From Bartonella senegalensis OS02 (GTDB taxonomy: Bacteria; Pseudomonadota; Alphaproteobacteria; Rhizobiales; Rhizobiaceae), in the NCBI RefSeq assembly GCF_000312545.1, contig NZ_HE997543.1:1-44123 (forward strand): DNA of 44,123 bases, read 5' to 3'. Positions 9,412-18,959 of the stretch are shown in pieces. Positions within the stretch are counted from its first letter, which is position 1. The number at the start of each line of letters is the position of its first letter. The translations under genes were made by a program, and so were the position numbers. Below the pieces are notes generated by a model, which saw only the letters and a program-made list of their open reading frames with translations, had not been told where the DNA came from and ran no database searches.

Positions 9412-10077
9412 ATGTGCCAAAAAATAGAGAAGCTTTTATCACTGCTCCAGAAACAAGCTATTATACCTGTCTTACACATTGATACTCTACAAAATGCCGT
9501 GCCTTTAGCGCGTGCCCTTGTCAAAGGAGGATTGAGAACAATTGAGGTTACATTGCGAACAGCAAATGCACTCGATGCAATTAAAGCCATTATACAAGAA
9601 GTACCCGAATCAATCGTTGGAGCAGGAACAATTCTGGGCACTCTGCATTATGAACAAGCAGAACATGCAGGAGCAAAATTTATCGTAAGCCCTGGCTTCT
9701 CAAACAGATTGATCGATTGTGCAAAAAACAGTGAAATCCCCCTTCTCCCGAGCGCCGTTACACCAAGTGAATTAATGAAAGCACTGGACAAAGGCTATTC
9801 ATATCTTAAATTTTTCCCTGCACAAGCAGCTGGAGGTATTCCCTTTGTAAAAGCTTTAGCTGCTCCCTTTTCTGAAATCCGATTTTGCCCGACAGGCGGC
9901 ATAACACAAAAAAATGCTGCTCAATGGCTCGAGCTTTCTAATGTCTTCTGTATTGGTGGTTCTTGGATAGCTCCTAGAAATCTTATTGCAGCGAGAGATT
10001 GTCATGCGATTAGTGCATTAGCAAAAACTGCAACACAACTCTCCTCTCATCTAAGAGAAGAGCACTCCACACTCTAA
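9412..10077 (+). CDS. eda: KDPG/KHG aldolase (Entner-Doudoroff)
   Basis: Class I aldolase that splits 2-keto-3-deoxy-6-phosphogluconate into pyruvate and glyceraldehyde 3-phosphate, and also acts on 4-hydroxy-2-oxoglutarate. The 221 residues show IPVLHIDTLQNAVPLARALVKGG, the glutamate in TIEVTLRT, GAGTIL, the Schiff-base lysine in YLKFFPAQAAGG, and the phosphate-binding FCPTGGITQKNA. The start has GGAG about 13 bases upstream. Oddity: the last dozen codons (about 10043-10077) align with the DNA around the 3' end of fpr at 10584-10620, so the C-terminal tail seems to lie in a tandemly duplicated segment. The next intact gene, fpr, is convergent. The catalytic core is unaffected. Confidence 0.92.
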   Translation: MCQKIEKLLSLLQKQAIIPVLHIDTLQNAVPLARALVKGGLRTIEVTLRTANALDAIKAIIQEVPESIVGAGTILGTLHYEQAEHAGAKFIVSPGFSNRLIDCAKNSEIPLLPSAVTPSELMKALDKGYSYLKFFPAQAAGGIPFVKALAAPFSEIRFCPTGGITQKNAAQWLELSNVFCIGGSWIAPRNLIAARDCHAISALAKTATQLSSHLREEHSTL

Positions 10078-10565
10078 GGTGCCAGCATATGATGGGCACC
10101 TTCCACAAGACCAAAGGCTTCACACATCCTTACAACATCTTCCCATATTGCCATGAAACCATAAATCACCCCTAGGTCTTCATCAGCATCAATCTTCGGC
10201 AAGCAAATCATTTCAAAAAAAGCACCACCCTCCATAACAGTCGCAATGCACCCCATATGCTCAGAAGATTGCCTAGTCGTCATAGGATAAAATTTCAACT
10301 ATGGTGCATATTCACCAATCAGCGGATAGCGGATCTTCTCTGTAAAGAGAAACAGATCTTGTAGGAAACGATAAGATTTTTTACACAATTAAGCGCACCC
10401 CGTTCACGAGTTGTTTGAATAAGAACAACTTCTGAAAATTTTTCATATATTTCGGGATCACGGACCAAGACTTACAAAGGAAGCAACTCCTCTCCCTGTT
10501 GACAAAAGATAAAGGCACTTCTCAGAAAAGAAGTACCAAGAGTCACTGTTCTGTGGATTTTCACT
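10078..10565 (-). pseudogene. Broken partial duplicate of fpr (3' half)
   Basis: This lies directly between eda and intact fpr and is a degenerate copy of the last 55% of fpr. For example KFYPMTTRQSSEHMGCIATV here matches KFYPMTTRESSEHMGRITTV in fpr, and CEAFGLVEGA is shared. The copy corresponds to 10618-11087, offset by about 540 bases. It has stops, small indels and many substitutions (CGSMAM has become YGFMAI), so the NADP-binding end is ruined. An open frame of 74 codons at 10074-10298 is a leftover of the old frame and is not expected to make a working protein. Confidence 0.88.
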
Positions 10566-10591
10566 CTTTAAAACATAGAACATCTATCCTC

Positions 10592-11422
10592 TCATCCGAC
10601 AAAGGCGCGCTCCACAACATAGGTAGCCGGTGCATTATTGGCACCCTCCACAAGACCAAAGGCTTCACACATTCTCGCACAATCTTTCAACATTGCCATA
10701 GAACCACAAATCATCACGCGGTCTTCATCAGAAGAAATTTTTGGTAAACCAGTTTTTTCAAAAAAAGCACCACTCTCCATAACAGTCGTAATGCGCCCCA
10801 TATGCTCAGAAGATTCGCGCGTAGTCATAGGATAAAATTTCAACTGTGGTGCGTATTCACCAATCAGCGGATCTTGTTGTAAAGAGACAACCAAATCCTT
10901 TGCATAATTAAGTTCATCGCGTTCACGGGTTGTTTGAATAAGAACAACTTCTGAAAATTTTTCATATGTTTCGGGATCACGGATAAGACTTGCAAAGGGA
11001 GCAACCCCCGTCCCCGTTGACAAAAGATAAAGACGCTTTCCAGGAATAAGAGCATCAAGAACCAGTGTTCCAGTAGATTTTTTGCGCATGAGAATGATAT
11101 CACCAATTTTAATTTTCTGGAGATGTTCAGTTAATGGTCCCCCTGGAACTTTGATCGAAAAAAATTCAAGCTGTTCATCCCAAAATGGGCTTGCAATCGA
11201 ATAAGCACGATAAATTGGCTTTTCTGCATTTGGCAAACCAATCATAACAAATTCACCAGAACGAAAACGAAAACTTTCAGGACGATTCAAGCGAAATTTA
11301 AACAAACGGTCTGTATAGTGACAAACTTCTTGTACAGTAAGCGCGAACACATTTTCAGGAATAGGAAAATTTGACGCAACGCCGCTGATGTTTGACTGAA
11401 CATTGCTAGCAGACGTATTCAT
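10592..11422 (-). CDS. fpr: Ferredoxin/flavodoxin--NADP+ reductase
   Basis: FAD enzyme that shuttles electrons between NADPH and ferredoxin or flavodoxin; in alphaproteobacteria it is linked to oxidative stress and iron metabolism. The 276 residues have the FAD-binding barrel (FRFRSGEFVMIGL, then RAYSIASP), the pyrophosphate/NADP site STGTGVAPFASLIRDPE, and the NADP-binding CGSMAMLKD. It ends TYVVERAFVG, the usual extended C-terminus of the bacterial subclass (plant-type enzymes end in Tyr). Complete and 275 residues long as expected. It is convergent with eda, and a broken copy of its 3' half follows it. Upstream lies an rpoB fragment on the other strand. Confidence 0.93.
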   Translation of the reverse strand: MNTSASNVQSNISGVASNFPIPENVFALTVQEVCHYTDRLFKFRLNRPESFRFRSGEFVMIGLPNAEKPIYRAYSIASPFWDEQLEFFSIKVPGGPLTEHLQKIKIGDIILMRKKSTGTLVLDALIPGKRLYLLSTGTGVAPFASLIRDPETYEKFSEVVLIQTTRERDELNYAKDLVVSLQQDPLIGEYAPQLKFYPMTTRESSEHMGRITTVMESGAFFEKTGLPKISSDEDRVMICGSMAMLKDCARMCEAFGLVEGANNAPATYVVERAFVG

Positions 11423-11599
11423 AAAATTCTTCCCTTATCTTCATTCAACGTTAAACCTTAAATCTTCGAAGTGGTATAATACGCGCGTCATCATCTGCCA
11501 ATATTTTTCTTAAAATGCAAACCACAAGATTAACACTTTTATATCAAAATTAGTTGCAAAGAAAAAACTGAAAGACATGATATAAGGAAGATGGTATTC
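11423..11599. promoter_or_regulatory. Upstream region of fpr
   Basis: 177 bases between the fpr start and the rpoB relic. AT-rich; it must hold the leftward fpr promoter, but no convincing -35/-10 pair was fixed by eye. Confidence 0.25.
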
Positions 11600-12130
11600 A
11601 TCAAGAAAATTTCTTTTTAGCTGCTCGTACTATTACTTAGTGTGGTTCTTAGCTTGATATTGGGTTTGGTGCTAAGAACGTCTTATGTAAGCACCACGAG
11701 GTTTTTGCTGATTAGCAAAATTTATGCTCGTATTGATCGGTGGTGCAAAACGCCTGTAACAAGCCTTTTTACAACATGAAGGACGGATACATCGGATATT
11801 TTGTCGACTTTTTGTAATAAAATTACCTATGAGCAAGATAGGAATAGATGGCATATTCCTTATTCTTTTAAGCGTTTTAAAGGCATGAAACTTGTTTCTG
11901 AACTTAACAGGTTCAGATAGTGATGCAATTGTTGCAGAAGCTGGTAAAAAACTAACGGCTCGTACAGCAAAGACTTTGGCAGAAAAAGGTTTAAAGGCAG
12001 TGAGGACGATTTATAAAGATCCTCTCCCACGGAGAAGTAATTATTAAACAAGTGAAATTTATCTTAAAGCTGGTGATGAAATTGATGAAAAAACATTAAA
12101 GATTTCATTGGATGTTCATGCATACCCTCG
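11600..12130 (+). pseudogene. Decayed internal fragment of rpoB
   Basis: Read across several frameshifts and stops, this stretch gives the middle of the RNA polymerase beta subunit: FLAARTIT, GS(stop)LDIGFGAKNV (normally RGSWLDIEFDAKD), IYARIDRWCKTPVTSLF, DILSTF, NKITYEQDRNRWHIPYSFKR and FKGMKLVSEL. It continues with IVAEAGKKLTARTAKTLAEK, then GLKAV, and ends EIYLKAGDEIDEKTLK. The segment is about 175 codons from the beta lobe region. It has no start and carries at least three frame breaks and a stop at the conserved Trp. The working rpoB must be elsewhere in the genome. No sign of the neighbouring rplL or rpoC is present. Confidence 0.85.
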
Positions 12131-12824
12131 CAAAGAAACAGCAAAGCATTCAACCTTAAACACACTTATCAACCTGATAAATTGTAACATGTAGTACATA
12201 TCAGAAATTGCCTGTAAACAGAAAAATGCTCTCTCATTTTTTAAAACTTCAAAGCCTTAAAAGAAAAAATTTGTGTCTCCTTAACAGATAATCTTACAAT
12301 TTTCCATAAATCTTCAACACATTAGCTTTTATGATGTTAATCGACACCCACTCTACAATCCTTTAGAAGCCCCTCTATCATTTCACTGTTCTAATAGTTA
12401 ACCTATCACTATAAACACTACGGCTCTCCCCCGAAAAATTTTAAGCTTTAATAATCAAAAACTATAAATAATTCCTCTTAAACGACATCCGTATCATAAA
12501 TGAAAAAAAGAACATCCCCCCACAATCTAAACAAAAGGCAAAGAAAAAAACCGGCAACAAAACACCAAACTGCAGTCTCATTGTAAGTGAAAACATGAAA
12601 ATGCAACACAGGCATTTTTAAAAGATCATTCAAACAGTAAAGAAAATATTCATTAAATGATTTGCTCCAACTTAATTAAATCTGCAATGCAATTACATCC
12701 ATGAAAAGGGAACAGCAATTTAACAATGTTTTACACAACACAGAATATCCGCTGTCATTAGTATTTTTATCAAAGCCAGAGAGAATATTTCAGAATAAAT
12801 TTTTAACAATAAAATTACTGATAA
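12131..12824. other. 0.7-kb spacer, nothing recognised
   Basis: AT-rich and full of stops on both strands. Coding similarity to rpoB ends near 12130. No repeats shared with the rest of the window were noticed. Confidence 0.5.
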
Positions 12825-12882
12825 TCATACCGCTCAATTTATGCTTGTTCTCTTCTGGGAAGTGCAAATATTAGCGGTATGA
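12825..12882 (-). terminator. Long stem-loop behind the DUF3472-like gene
   Basis: TCATACCGCT (12825-12834) pairs with AGCGGTATGA (12873-12882), with further partial pairing inside (AATTTATGC against GCAAATATT). It begins ten bases past the stop of the leftward gene. There is no clean T-run after it in that direction, so it may protect the mRNA end rather than terminate. Confidence 0.45.
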
Positions 12883-12891
12883 AAAAACAGA

Positions 12892-13916
12892 TCAAGAATG
12901 CGTTTCTATAATTTTCCAGCGATCACCATCAGACATATACATCAATTGTGTCGCCGTCTTAACCTCCTTCACACCATTATTCACATGAAAAGAGGAGCTG
13001 TAAGTTGCTCTGTGATCAACAAAAATTGACTTCCATTTAAATAAACGAGGTTGTGGAAAATAGATATGAGATGCCCAAAAACCATCGTGGGAACGAACAA
13101 CGATCAAATCAACTGCTTTCAACGCATCAGAAATGGTTTGTGCACTCAAATCTTTTCCATTAACAAGAGAAACTGCAGGTACATGAGGTGAGGCTACCGC
13201 TCCAAGATTACTTACAGTATTAATGCAAGCATCATCATTACAAGCAGCTTGAACCACATAAGGATCATTGCAATTTCCGTAAGTATTGGTGCTTTGCTTC
13301 GCTTTGACAGTATTATCACCGATAGGAGCTCTAAAGATTGAACTCTGCGTCCCCACTACAAAACAAGAGGAAAGTTGTCCACCCCCTTGAGAATATTCTT
13401 CAACAAAGCCAAGAGAACCGTTAAGTCTACCAAATGTTTTTGGAACTTCAATGACACCCACAGTCGTTTCTGTATCATCCATTAAATCCGTTATGGTACC
13501 AGTGACCAAATTTTCACTTTTTGAGATATTTAATTTGTACTGATGCCCCGTCTTCCATGGCATTTTGACACGACATTGCACTCCAGAACCTTCATGATGG
13601 AAGAAATGGCACTGTTTACTCTTCCAACCAATAGCATTCCAGAGAGAATAATTAACGAAATGATCACCTCCACTATTTTGTAAACCAATATATCCACCTT
13701 CCCCTTTTTAAAGAAAAACTGATTTGCCCAGTAATAATGGGAATTCACTCCACCATCGTTACTAACCTGTTGAAAAAACGTTAATTGGTTAAATTCTGAA
13801 TGAGCAGGCCATGTATGTTGAACAGAAATAATTCCACCCGCAACAACAGCGTAACTTGGTGAACTCACTAAAAACCATAAAAAAATGAATAATACTTTTT
13901 GAATTCTGTAATTCAT
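12892..13916 (-). pseudogene. Secreted DUF3472-like protein, split by a frameshift
   Basis: Two overlapping frames make one gene of about 340 codons. The first part has a signal peptide (MNYRIQKVLFIFLWFLVSSPSYA) and then WPAHSEFNQLTFFQQVSNDG and YYWANQFFFKKG. The second frame supplies GGYIGLQNSGGDHFVNYSLW, NAIGWKSKQC and the rest (12892 onward). The Trp-rich start, the GGYIGLQ motif and the later FGRLNGSLGFVEEYSQ resemble DUF3472 proteins. The break sits at the homopolymer pair near 13701-13709; one added base restores the full frame. It could be a recent mutation, a phase-variable tract or a sequencing error. Otherwise the second part reads without stops through 229 codons, so decay is young at most. 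The function of the family is unknown; export to the periplasm or surface is likely. Confidence 0.62.
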
Positions 13917-13954
13917 AATTCATCCCCCTTAAATTCATAATTCATCCCCCTTAA
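13911..13954 (-). repeat. 22-bp tandem repeat that doubles the start region
   Basis: The unit attcataattcatccccctt(aa) occurs twice back to back (13911-13932 and 13933-13954). On the minus strand each unit holds an AAGGGGG Shine-Dalgarno sequence and an ATG. The inner copy serves the DUF3472-like gene. The outer copy offers a second start in a different frame, since 22 is not a multiple of three. Confidence 0.85.
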
Positions 13955-14375
13955 TTGATTACAGACAAAGTTAATTTTATCAAAATCACACTCTCTAATC
14001 AATGTCGTAAAAAGAAATTTAATGCACTATTGATCCCAAAATTTTTTCTGATTTCACTATAAAAAACGATACAACACTACCGGTTAGCCTTTATTTTTTA
14101 AGATGCTTTACCTAAAGAGAATAAAGCCCATGCCCTACTGTCAGTAAATTACATGTTCATAAAAACACAAAGAGAAAATAAAATACTCTATTGATGATAC
14201 TCAAACTACGCATTTTAGCTTAAAAGATTGCTTTGATGACACATAATTCAGTATGAACTGCTCATGATTTTGATAAAAACAAAGAGGACGCATATCCTTT
14301 CCCTATATCATAGAAAACTATATGAAAGAACCAAAGGGAACTTCATGTTTCGCTGACTCGAGAGAGGATTTTTAA
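13955..14375. other. Spacer between divergent genes
   Basis: About 420 AT-rich bases between the DUF3472-like gene and alr, holding the promoters of both. No clear operator or RNA element was recognised. GAGAGAGGA at 14360-14368 is the alr ribosome-binding site. Confidence 0.4.
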
Positions 14376-15494
14376 ATGAACAAATCCATTAAGGATGAAG
14401 AAAATATATTCTTTCCTGCTACAGCTATAGCAACCATCAATGTGAGCGCCATTGTTGCGAATTATAGAACTTTAGCCCAACATGTTGCCCCGACCGAGTG
14501 TTCAGCGGTTGTGAAAGCCAATGCCTATGGGCTGGGTGCTGAAAAAATTGCCCCTGCACTTTATCAGGCTGGTTGCCGCATTTTTTTTGTTGCCCAAATC
14601 GAAGAAGCGCTTCAATTAAAAGCCGTTTTACCAACAAATGTCATGATTGCTCTTCTGAATGGGCTTCCACATAAAGCAGAAGAATTTGTTGCACAATCGG
14701 GCATTGTCCCTCTTCTGAACTCTTGGTCTGCTATCGAAGATTGGCAAACACTTTGCCAAAAAAAGCATAAAAAATTTCCAGCAATCATTCAAATCGATAC
14801 CAATATGAACCGCTTAGGGCTTGATAAACAAGAATTACAAAAACTTATCAAACAGCCTACAATTTTCGAAAAAGCAGAGATAAAATATATCCTCAGTCAT
14901 CTTGCCAATGGAGAGAACACCACGCATTCATCCAATGATACACAATTGGCTTTTTTCAAGAGAATACTTGGAAAGTTGCCTTCCTGTAAAATCTCATTTG
15001 CCAATTCTGGAGGCATTTTTCTTGGTTCAGATTTTTATTTTGATCTTGTACGCCCCGGCATTGCACTTTACGGTGTTGATCCCCAAGGAAAACAGCCAAC
15101 AACTCTTAAACCCGTTTTAAAACTTGAAGCCCAAGTTCTTCAAAGCCGCTTTACCGACGCAGGAAAACCTGTTGGTTATGGAGAAAGCTTTATGACCCGC
15201 AGACCAAGCACTCTTGCAACAATTTCTATTGGCTATGCAGATGGTTGGCCACGCATTCTTTCGAATAAAGGGAGCGTTTATTTCAATGGACAAAAACTCC
15301 CTATTGTTGGACGCGTTTCTATGGATTCTATCATTGTTGATGCTACCGATCTCGATAAAAAACCTCAAAGAGGTGATTGGATAGAACTCATTGGTCCGCA
15401 TCAAACTCTTGAAAAAGTGGCGACAGATGCCAATACCATTCCTAATGAAATTCTTACTTCTCTAGGAAACCGCTATAAACGTATTTACATTTAA
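14376..15494 (+). CDS. alr: Alanine racemase
   Basis: PLP enzyme that makes D-alanine for peptidoglycan. The 372 residues show the PLP lysine in AVVKANAYGLG near residue 48, the barrel motifs IQIDTNMNRLGL and YILSHLANGEN, NSGGIF, VRPGIALYG, and in the C-terminal beta domain VGYGESFMTRRPSTLATISI, then GYADGWPR with the catalytic tyrosine region. VGRVSMDSIIVD supplies the second-subunit Met-Asp segment. It has a strong Shine-Dalgarno sequence (GAGAGAGGA). It stands alone between divergent and convergent neighbours. Length and motifs are normal. Confidence 0.94.
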   Translation: MNKSIKDEENIFFPATAIATINVSAIVANYRTLAQHVAPTECSAVVKANAYGLGAEKIAPALYQAGCRIFFVAQIEEALQLKAVLPTNVMIALLNGLPHKAEEFVAQSGIVPLLNSWSAIEDWQTLCQKKHKKFPAIIQIDTNMNRLGLDKQELQKLIKQPTIFEKAEIKYILSHLANGENTTHSSNDTQLAFFKRILGKLPSCKISFANSGGIFLGSDFYFDLVRPGIALYGVDPQGKQPTTLKPVLKLEAQVLQSRFTDAGKPVGYGESFMTRRPSTLATISIGYADGWPRILSNKGSVYFNGQKLPIVGRVSMDSIIVDATDLDKKPQRGDWIELIGPHQTLEKVATDANTIPNEILTSLGNRYKRIYI

Positions 15495-15728
15495 AGCTCT
15501 CTCAAGAAACAAAGGAACTCCCCCTCTCAGTACAAAAATTTCTTAGAGCATTCCAAGCATAATTTTCAAAAACCAAATAGCTATCCAGCAATGCGCTCAC
15601 CTTTAATTCTAGTCATCACAATGCTGAAATGAAGAATGACAATGGCACTCATCAAATTTATTTTAAGATGATCATAAGAAAAACCAATACGCACCCCAAA
15701 ACAGTATGATCTAATTCAAATAGGCAAC

Positions 15729-15761
15729 AAAAAAGCCCACACAAAATGTGTGGGCTTTTCT
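15729..15761 (-). terminator. Rho-independent terminator of the gcv operon
   Basis: AAAAGCCCACACA and TGTGTGGGCTTTT form a strong hairpin with a short AT loop, 23 bases past the gcvP stop, with T-runs on both sides. It could also work for alr from the other strand. Confidence 0.85.
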
Positions 15762-15783
15762 CATTAATGGCAAACAAATAAAT

Positions 15784-18588
15784 TTAATAGGTGTTTGCCA
15801 AGGGTGGACAAGAACAAATAAGCGTTCTATCACCTGCAACATTATCAATACGTGAAACAGGAGGCCAATATTTATTCGCGGGATCAAGAGAGCTATTGGG
15901 AAAAGCAGCTTCTTGCCGTGAATAAGGCCGTGCCCAAGCATCATCTAATGTATCAACCAATGTATGTGGTGCATGAACCAATGGATTATCGTCTTTTGGC
16001 CAAACACCGCTACCAACTTTCTTAGCTTCTTCAGCAATAGAGAGCAAAGCATCACAAAAACGATCAATTTCCGCTTTTGGCTCTGATTCCGTTGGCTCAA
16101 TCATCAAAGTTCCAGGAACAGGAAAAGACATAGTCGGCGCATGAAAACCGTAATCAATGAGACGTTTTGCAATATCATCAACACTCACACCGTACTGTTC
16201 TTTCAACACGCGTGTATCGACGATACATTCGTGCGCAACACGTCCCTGTTTACCTCGATAAAGAATGGAATAAGCCTTTGAAAGACGCGCAGCAATATAA
16301 TTGGCATTCAAAATTGCTGTTTGTGTTGCAGATTTCAAACCCTCAGCCCCCATCATCCGAATATACATCCAGGTAATAACAAGAATAGAGGCACTTCCAT
16401 AGGGCGCTGCTGAAACTGCATATGTTGTCCCCTCTTGTTCATGACCTGGCAAAAATGGCTTGAGATGCTCAGCCACGCCAATTGGTCCCATACCAGGACC
16501 ACCACCACCATGGGGAATAGCAAACGTTTTATGAAGGTTCATATGACAAACATCCGCCCCAATATCTGCCGGACGTGCAAGGCCAACAAGCGCATTCAGA
16601 TTAGCACCATCAAAATAAACTTGTCCGCCATTTTCATGGATAAGCGAACAAATCTCTTTAATAGTTTCCTCATAAACACCATGAGTTGAAGGATAGGTAA
16701 TCATGAGAGCGGCTAAACGCTCCTTATGCAATTGTGCTTTCATTTTAAGATCATCAAGATCCACATCACCATCGCTCAAGCATTTCACCACAACAACTTC
16801 CATGCCCGCCATATGGGCTGAAGCTGGATTGGTACCATGCGCAGATGCAGGAATAAGACAAAGCGTACGTTGATATTCTCCCCGCGATTGGTGATAGCGG
16901 CGGATTGCCAAAAGCCCGGCATATTCTCCTTGAGCACCAGAATTTGGCTGAAAAGAAACTTGCGCAAACCCTGTAATTTCACACAACCATGTATTGAGTT
17001 GATGGATCATCTCCTGATAACCCGCGGCATCCTCTTGCGGAACAAAGGGATGGATATGAGCCACCGTAGACCAACTGACAGGCATCAATTCCGCTGCTGC
17101 ATTGAGTTTCATCGTACAAGAGCCAAGAGGAATCATTGCCCGGTCTAATGCCAAATCCTTATCGGACAAACGACGCAAAAAGCGCATCATATCTGTCTCT
17201 GAATGAACTTCATGAAAAAAAGGCTGTGAAAGAAAAGCAGTATCCCGCCCCTTTCCCATAAGTCTTGGAGAAGCCTGATTAACTAACTCTGCACCAAAAA
17301 GCTGTGCTAAAGCATAGGCATCCTCTTCTGTTGACAATTCATCAAAATTGATGACAACCCTATCATCATCGAGAACACGAACAAGACGCCCACCAGCTTT
17401 TGCTTGGCGTGCAATCTCCCTTGCTTTTCCCTTAACAACAATGCTGACACAATCAAAAAAATAGTCCCCTTCACAAGAGAGACCTGCTGCCTCTAAACCA
17501 GCAACAAAACGGCATGTTAAATGATGAATGCGCCGAGCAATTTCCTGTAACCCCTGCGGTCCATGCCAAACAGCATAAGCTGTTGCCATATTGGCTAAAA
17601 GAGCCTGTGCTGTACAAATATTCGACGTCGCCTTATCGCGCCGGATGTGTTGCTCACGTGTTTGCAATGCTAAACGGAAACCAACACGCCCTTTCGTATC
17701 TACTGATTGACCAACAATCCGCCCCGGAAGAAGACGCGTTAAAGCATCGCTGACCGCAAGATATCCCGCATGAGGTCCGCCAAATCCCATCGGAACGCCA
17801 TAGCGCTGCAGAGAGCCAACAACGATATCAGCCCCCCATTTTGCTGGCGGTTCCATAAGGGTGAGCGCTAAAGGATCAGCGACAACGATCACTAGCGCGC
17901 CTTTTGCTTTGGCCTCTTTAATGGCCTCACTATAATCGTTAAAAGAGCCTTTCGTATCAGGCCAAGAGAGAACAATTGCAGCAGTATCAGAACAAATTTC
18001 GCCATTTTGACTCATCTGAAGCCCTTGTGTTTCCGCACGCGTTTGCGCAACACTCAAAGTCTGGGGGTGCAAAAGACTCTGAAGAGAAATCTTTGTTTTT
18101 TTCTCACGTACAAAGCGGAAAGCCACTGCAATAGCTTCAGCGAGAGCGGTTGCTTCATCAAGAAGTGAAGCAGCTGCAACAGGCAAACCAGTGAGTTCAC
18201 TAATCAATGTCTGAAAATAAAATAAAAGCTCTAAACGCCCTTGGCTAATTTCTGCTTGATAGGGTGTGTAAGCAGTATACCAAGCTGGATTTTCAAACAG
18301 ATTGCGCAAAATAACAGGAGGCACAAATGTTCCATGATAGCCTTGCCCAATAAAACTTTTGTGCACTTTGTTTTTCCCCATCATCTTGGAGAGTTCTTCC
18401 AGAGCTTGGCTTTCGCTTGCAGCCTTTGGAAGATTAAGCGGCCGTCCCAAATGAATAGAGTGAGGAAGAGCTTGAGCAACCAGTGTATCAACAGAATCGA
18501 CAGCTAAAACATCAAGCATTTTCTGTTTTTCATCAGGACGAAGCCCAATATGGCGAGAAAAAAAAGGACGCTCTAACATAGTATTCAT
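15784..18588 (-). CDS. gcvP: Glycine dehydrogenase (decarboxylating), P-protein
   Basis: PLP subunit of the glycine cleavage system; it decarboxylates glycine and passes the aminomethyl group to the lipoyl arm of GcvH. The 934 residues are the fused long form (N-terminal half without PLP, C-terminal half catalytic). Visible are [12 protein letters not shown] at the start, the glycine-rich [40 protein letters not shown], and the PLP lysine in [19 protein letters not shown]. The start overlaps the gcvH stop by four bases (ATGA), so translation is coupled. Last gene of the gcvT-gcvH-gcvP operon, closed by a terminator. Complete. Confidence 0.96.
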   Translation of the reverse strand: MNTMLERPFFSRHIGLRPDEKQKMLDVLAVDSVDTLVAQALPHSIHLGRPLNLPKAASESQALEELSKMMGKNKVHKSFIGQGYHGTFVPPVILRNLFENPAWYTAYTPYQAEISQGRLELLFYFQTLISELTGLPVAAASLLDEATALAEAIAVAFRFVREKKTKISLQSLLHPQTLSVAQTRAETQGLQMSQNGEICSDTAAIVLSWPDTKGSFNDYSEAIKEAKAKGALVIVVADPLALTLMEPPAKWGADIVVGSLQRYGVPMGFGGPHAGYLAVSDALTRLLPGRIVGQSVDTKGRVGFRLALQTREQHIRRDKATSNICTAQALLANMATAYAVWHGPQGLQEIARRIHHLTCRFVAGLEAAGLSCEGDYFFDCVSIVVKGKAREIARQAKAGGRLVRVLDDDRVVINFDELSTEEDAYALAQLFGAELVNQASPRLMGKGRDTAFLSQPFFHEVHSETDMMRFLRRLSDKDLALDRAMIPLGSCTMKLNAAAELMPVSWSTVAHIHPFVPQEDAAGYQEMIHQLNTWLCEITGFAQVSFQPNSGAQGEYAGLLAIRRYHQSRGEYQRTLCLIPASAHGTNPASAHMAGMEVVVVKCLSDGDVDLDDLKMKAQLHKERLAALMITYPSTHGVYEETIKEICSLIHENGGQVYFDGANLNALVGLARPADIGADVCHMNLHKTFAIPHGGGGPGMGPIGVAEHLKPFLPGHEQEGTTYAVSAAPYGSASILVITWMYIRMMGAEGLKSATQTAILNANYIAARLSKAYSILYRGKQGRVAHECIVDTRVLKEQYGVSVDDIAKRLIDYGFHAPTMSFPVPGTLMIEPTESEPKAEIDRFCDALLSIAEEAKKVGSGVWPKDDNPLVHAPHTLVDTLDDAWARPYSRQEAAFPNSSLDPANKYWPPVSRIDNVAGDRTLICSCPPLANTY

Positions 18589-18953
18589 CCAATCAGTTCC
18601 TGATAAGCAGCCTCATCGAGCAACCCTTCAAGTTGCGTTTCATCCTGCAAGGTCATTTTCCAGAGCCAACCTTCTGTTTCCGCTTTTTGGTTTACCAGTT
18701 CAGGGCTCTCTGCCAAAGCTTCATTGATTTCGACCACTTCACCATCAAGAGGTGCATAAACATCCGAAGCCGCTTTCACCGATTCGACAACAGCGACAGC
18801 ATCTCCCTTAGAAATTTTGGTTCCAATTTGTGGCACATCAACAAAAACCAAATCCCCTAACTGCTCTTGAGCATAAGTTGTGATCCCGACAGTAACCACT
18901 TGCCCTTCAACGCTAAGCCATTCATGATCTTGTGTAAAATAAGTTTTAGACAT
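18585..18953 (-). CDS. gcvH: Glycine cleavage system H-protein
   Basis: Small lipoyl carrier, 122 residues. It shows [32 protein letters not shown] and the lipoylation motif [20 protein letters not shown] with the modified lysine near residue 63. It carries the aminomethyl group from GcvP to GcvT. AAGGAT stands before the ATG. The gene sits six bases after gcvT and overlaps gcvP by four bases. Complete. Confidence 0.96.
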   Translation of the reverse strand: MSKTYFTQDHEWLSVEGQVVTVGITTYAQEQLGDLVFVDVPQIGTKISKGDAVAVVESVKAASDVYAPLDGEVVEINEALAESPELVNQKAETEGWLWKMTLQDETQLEGLLDEAAYQELIG

Positions 18954-18959
18954 AAAAAA

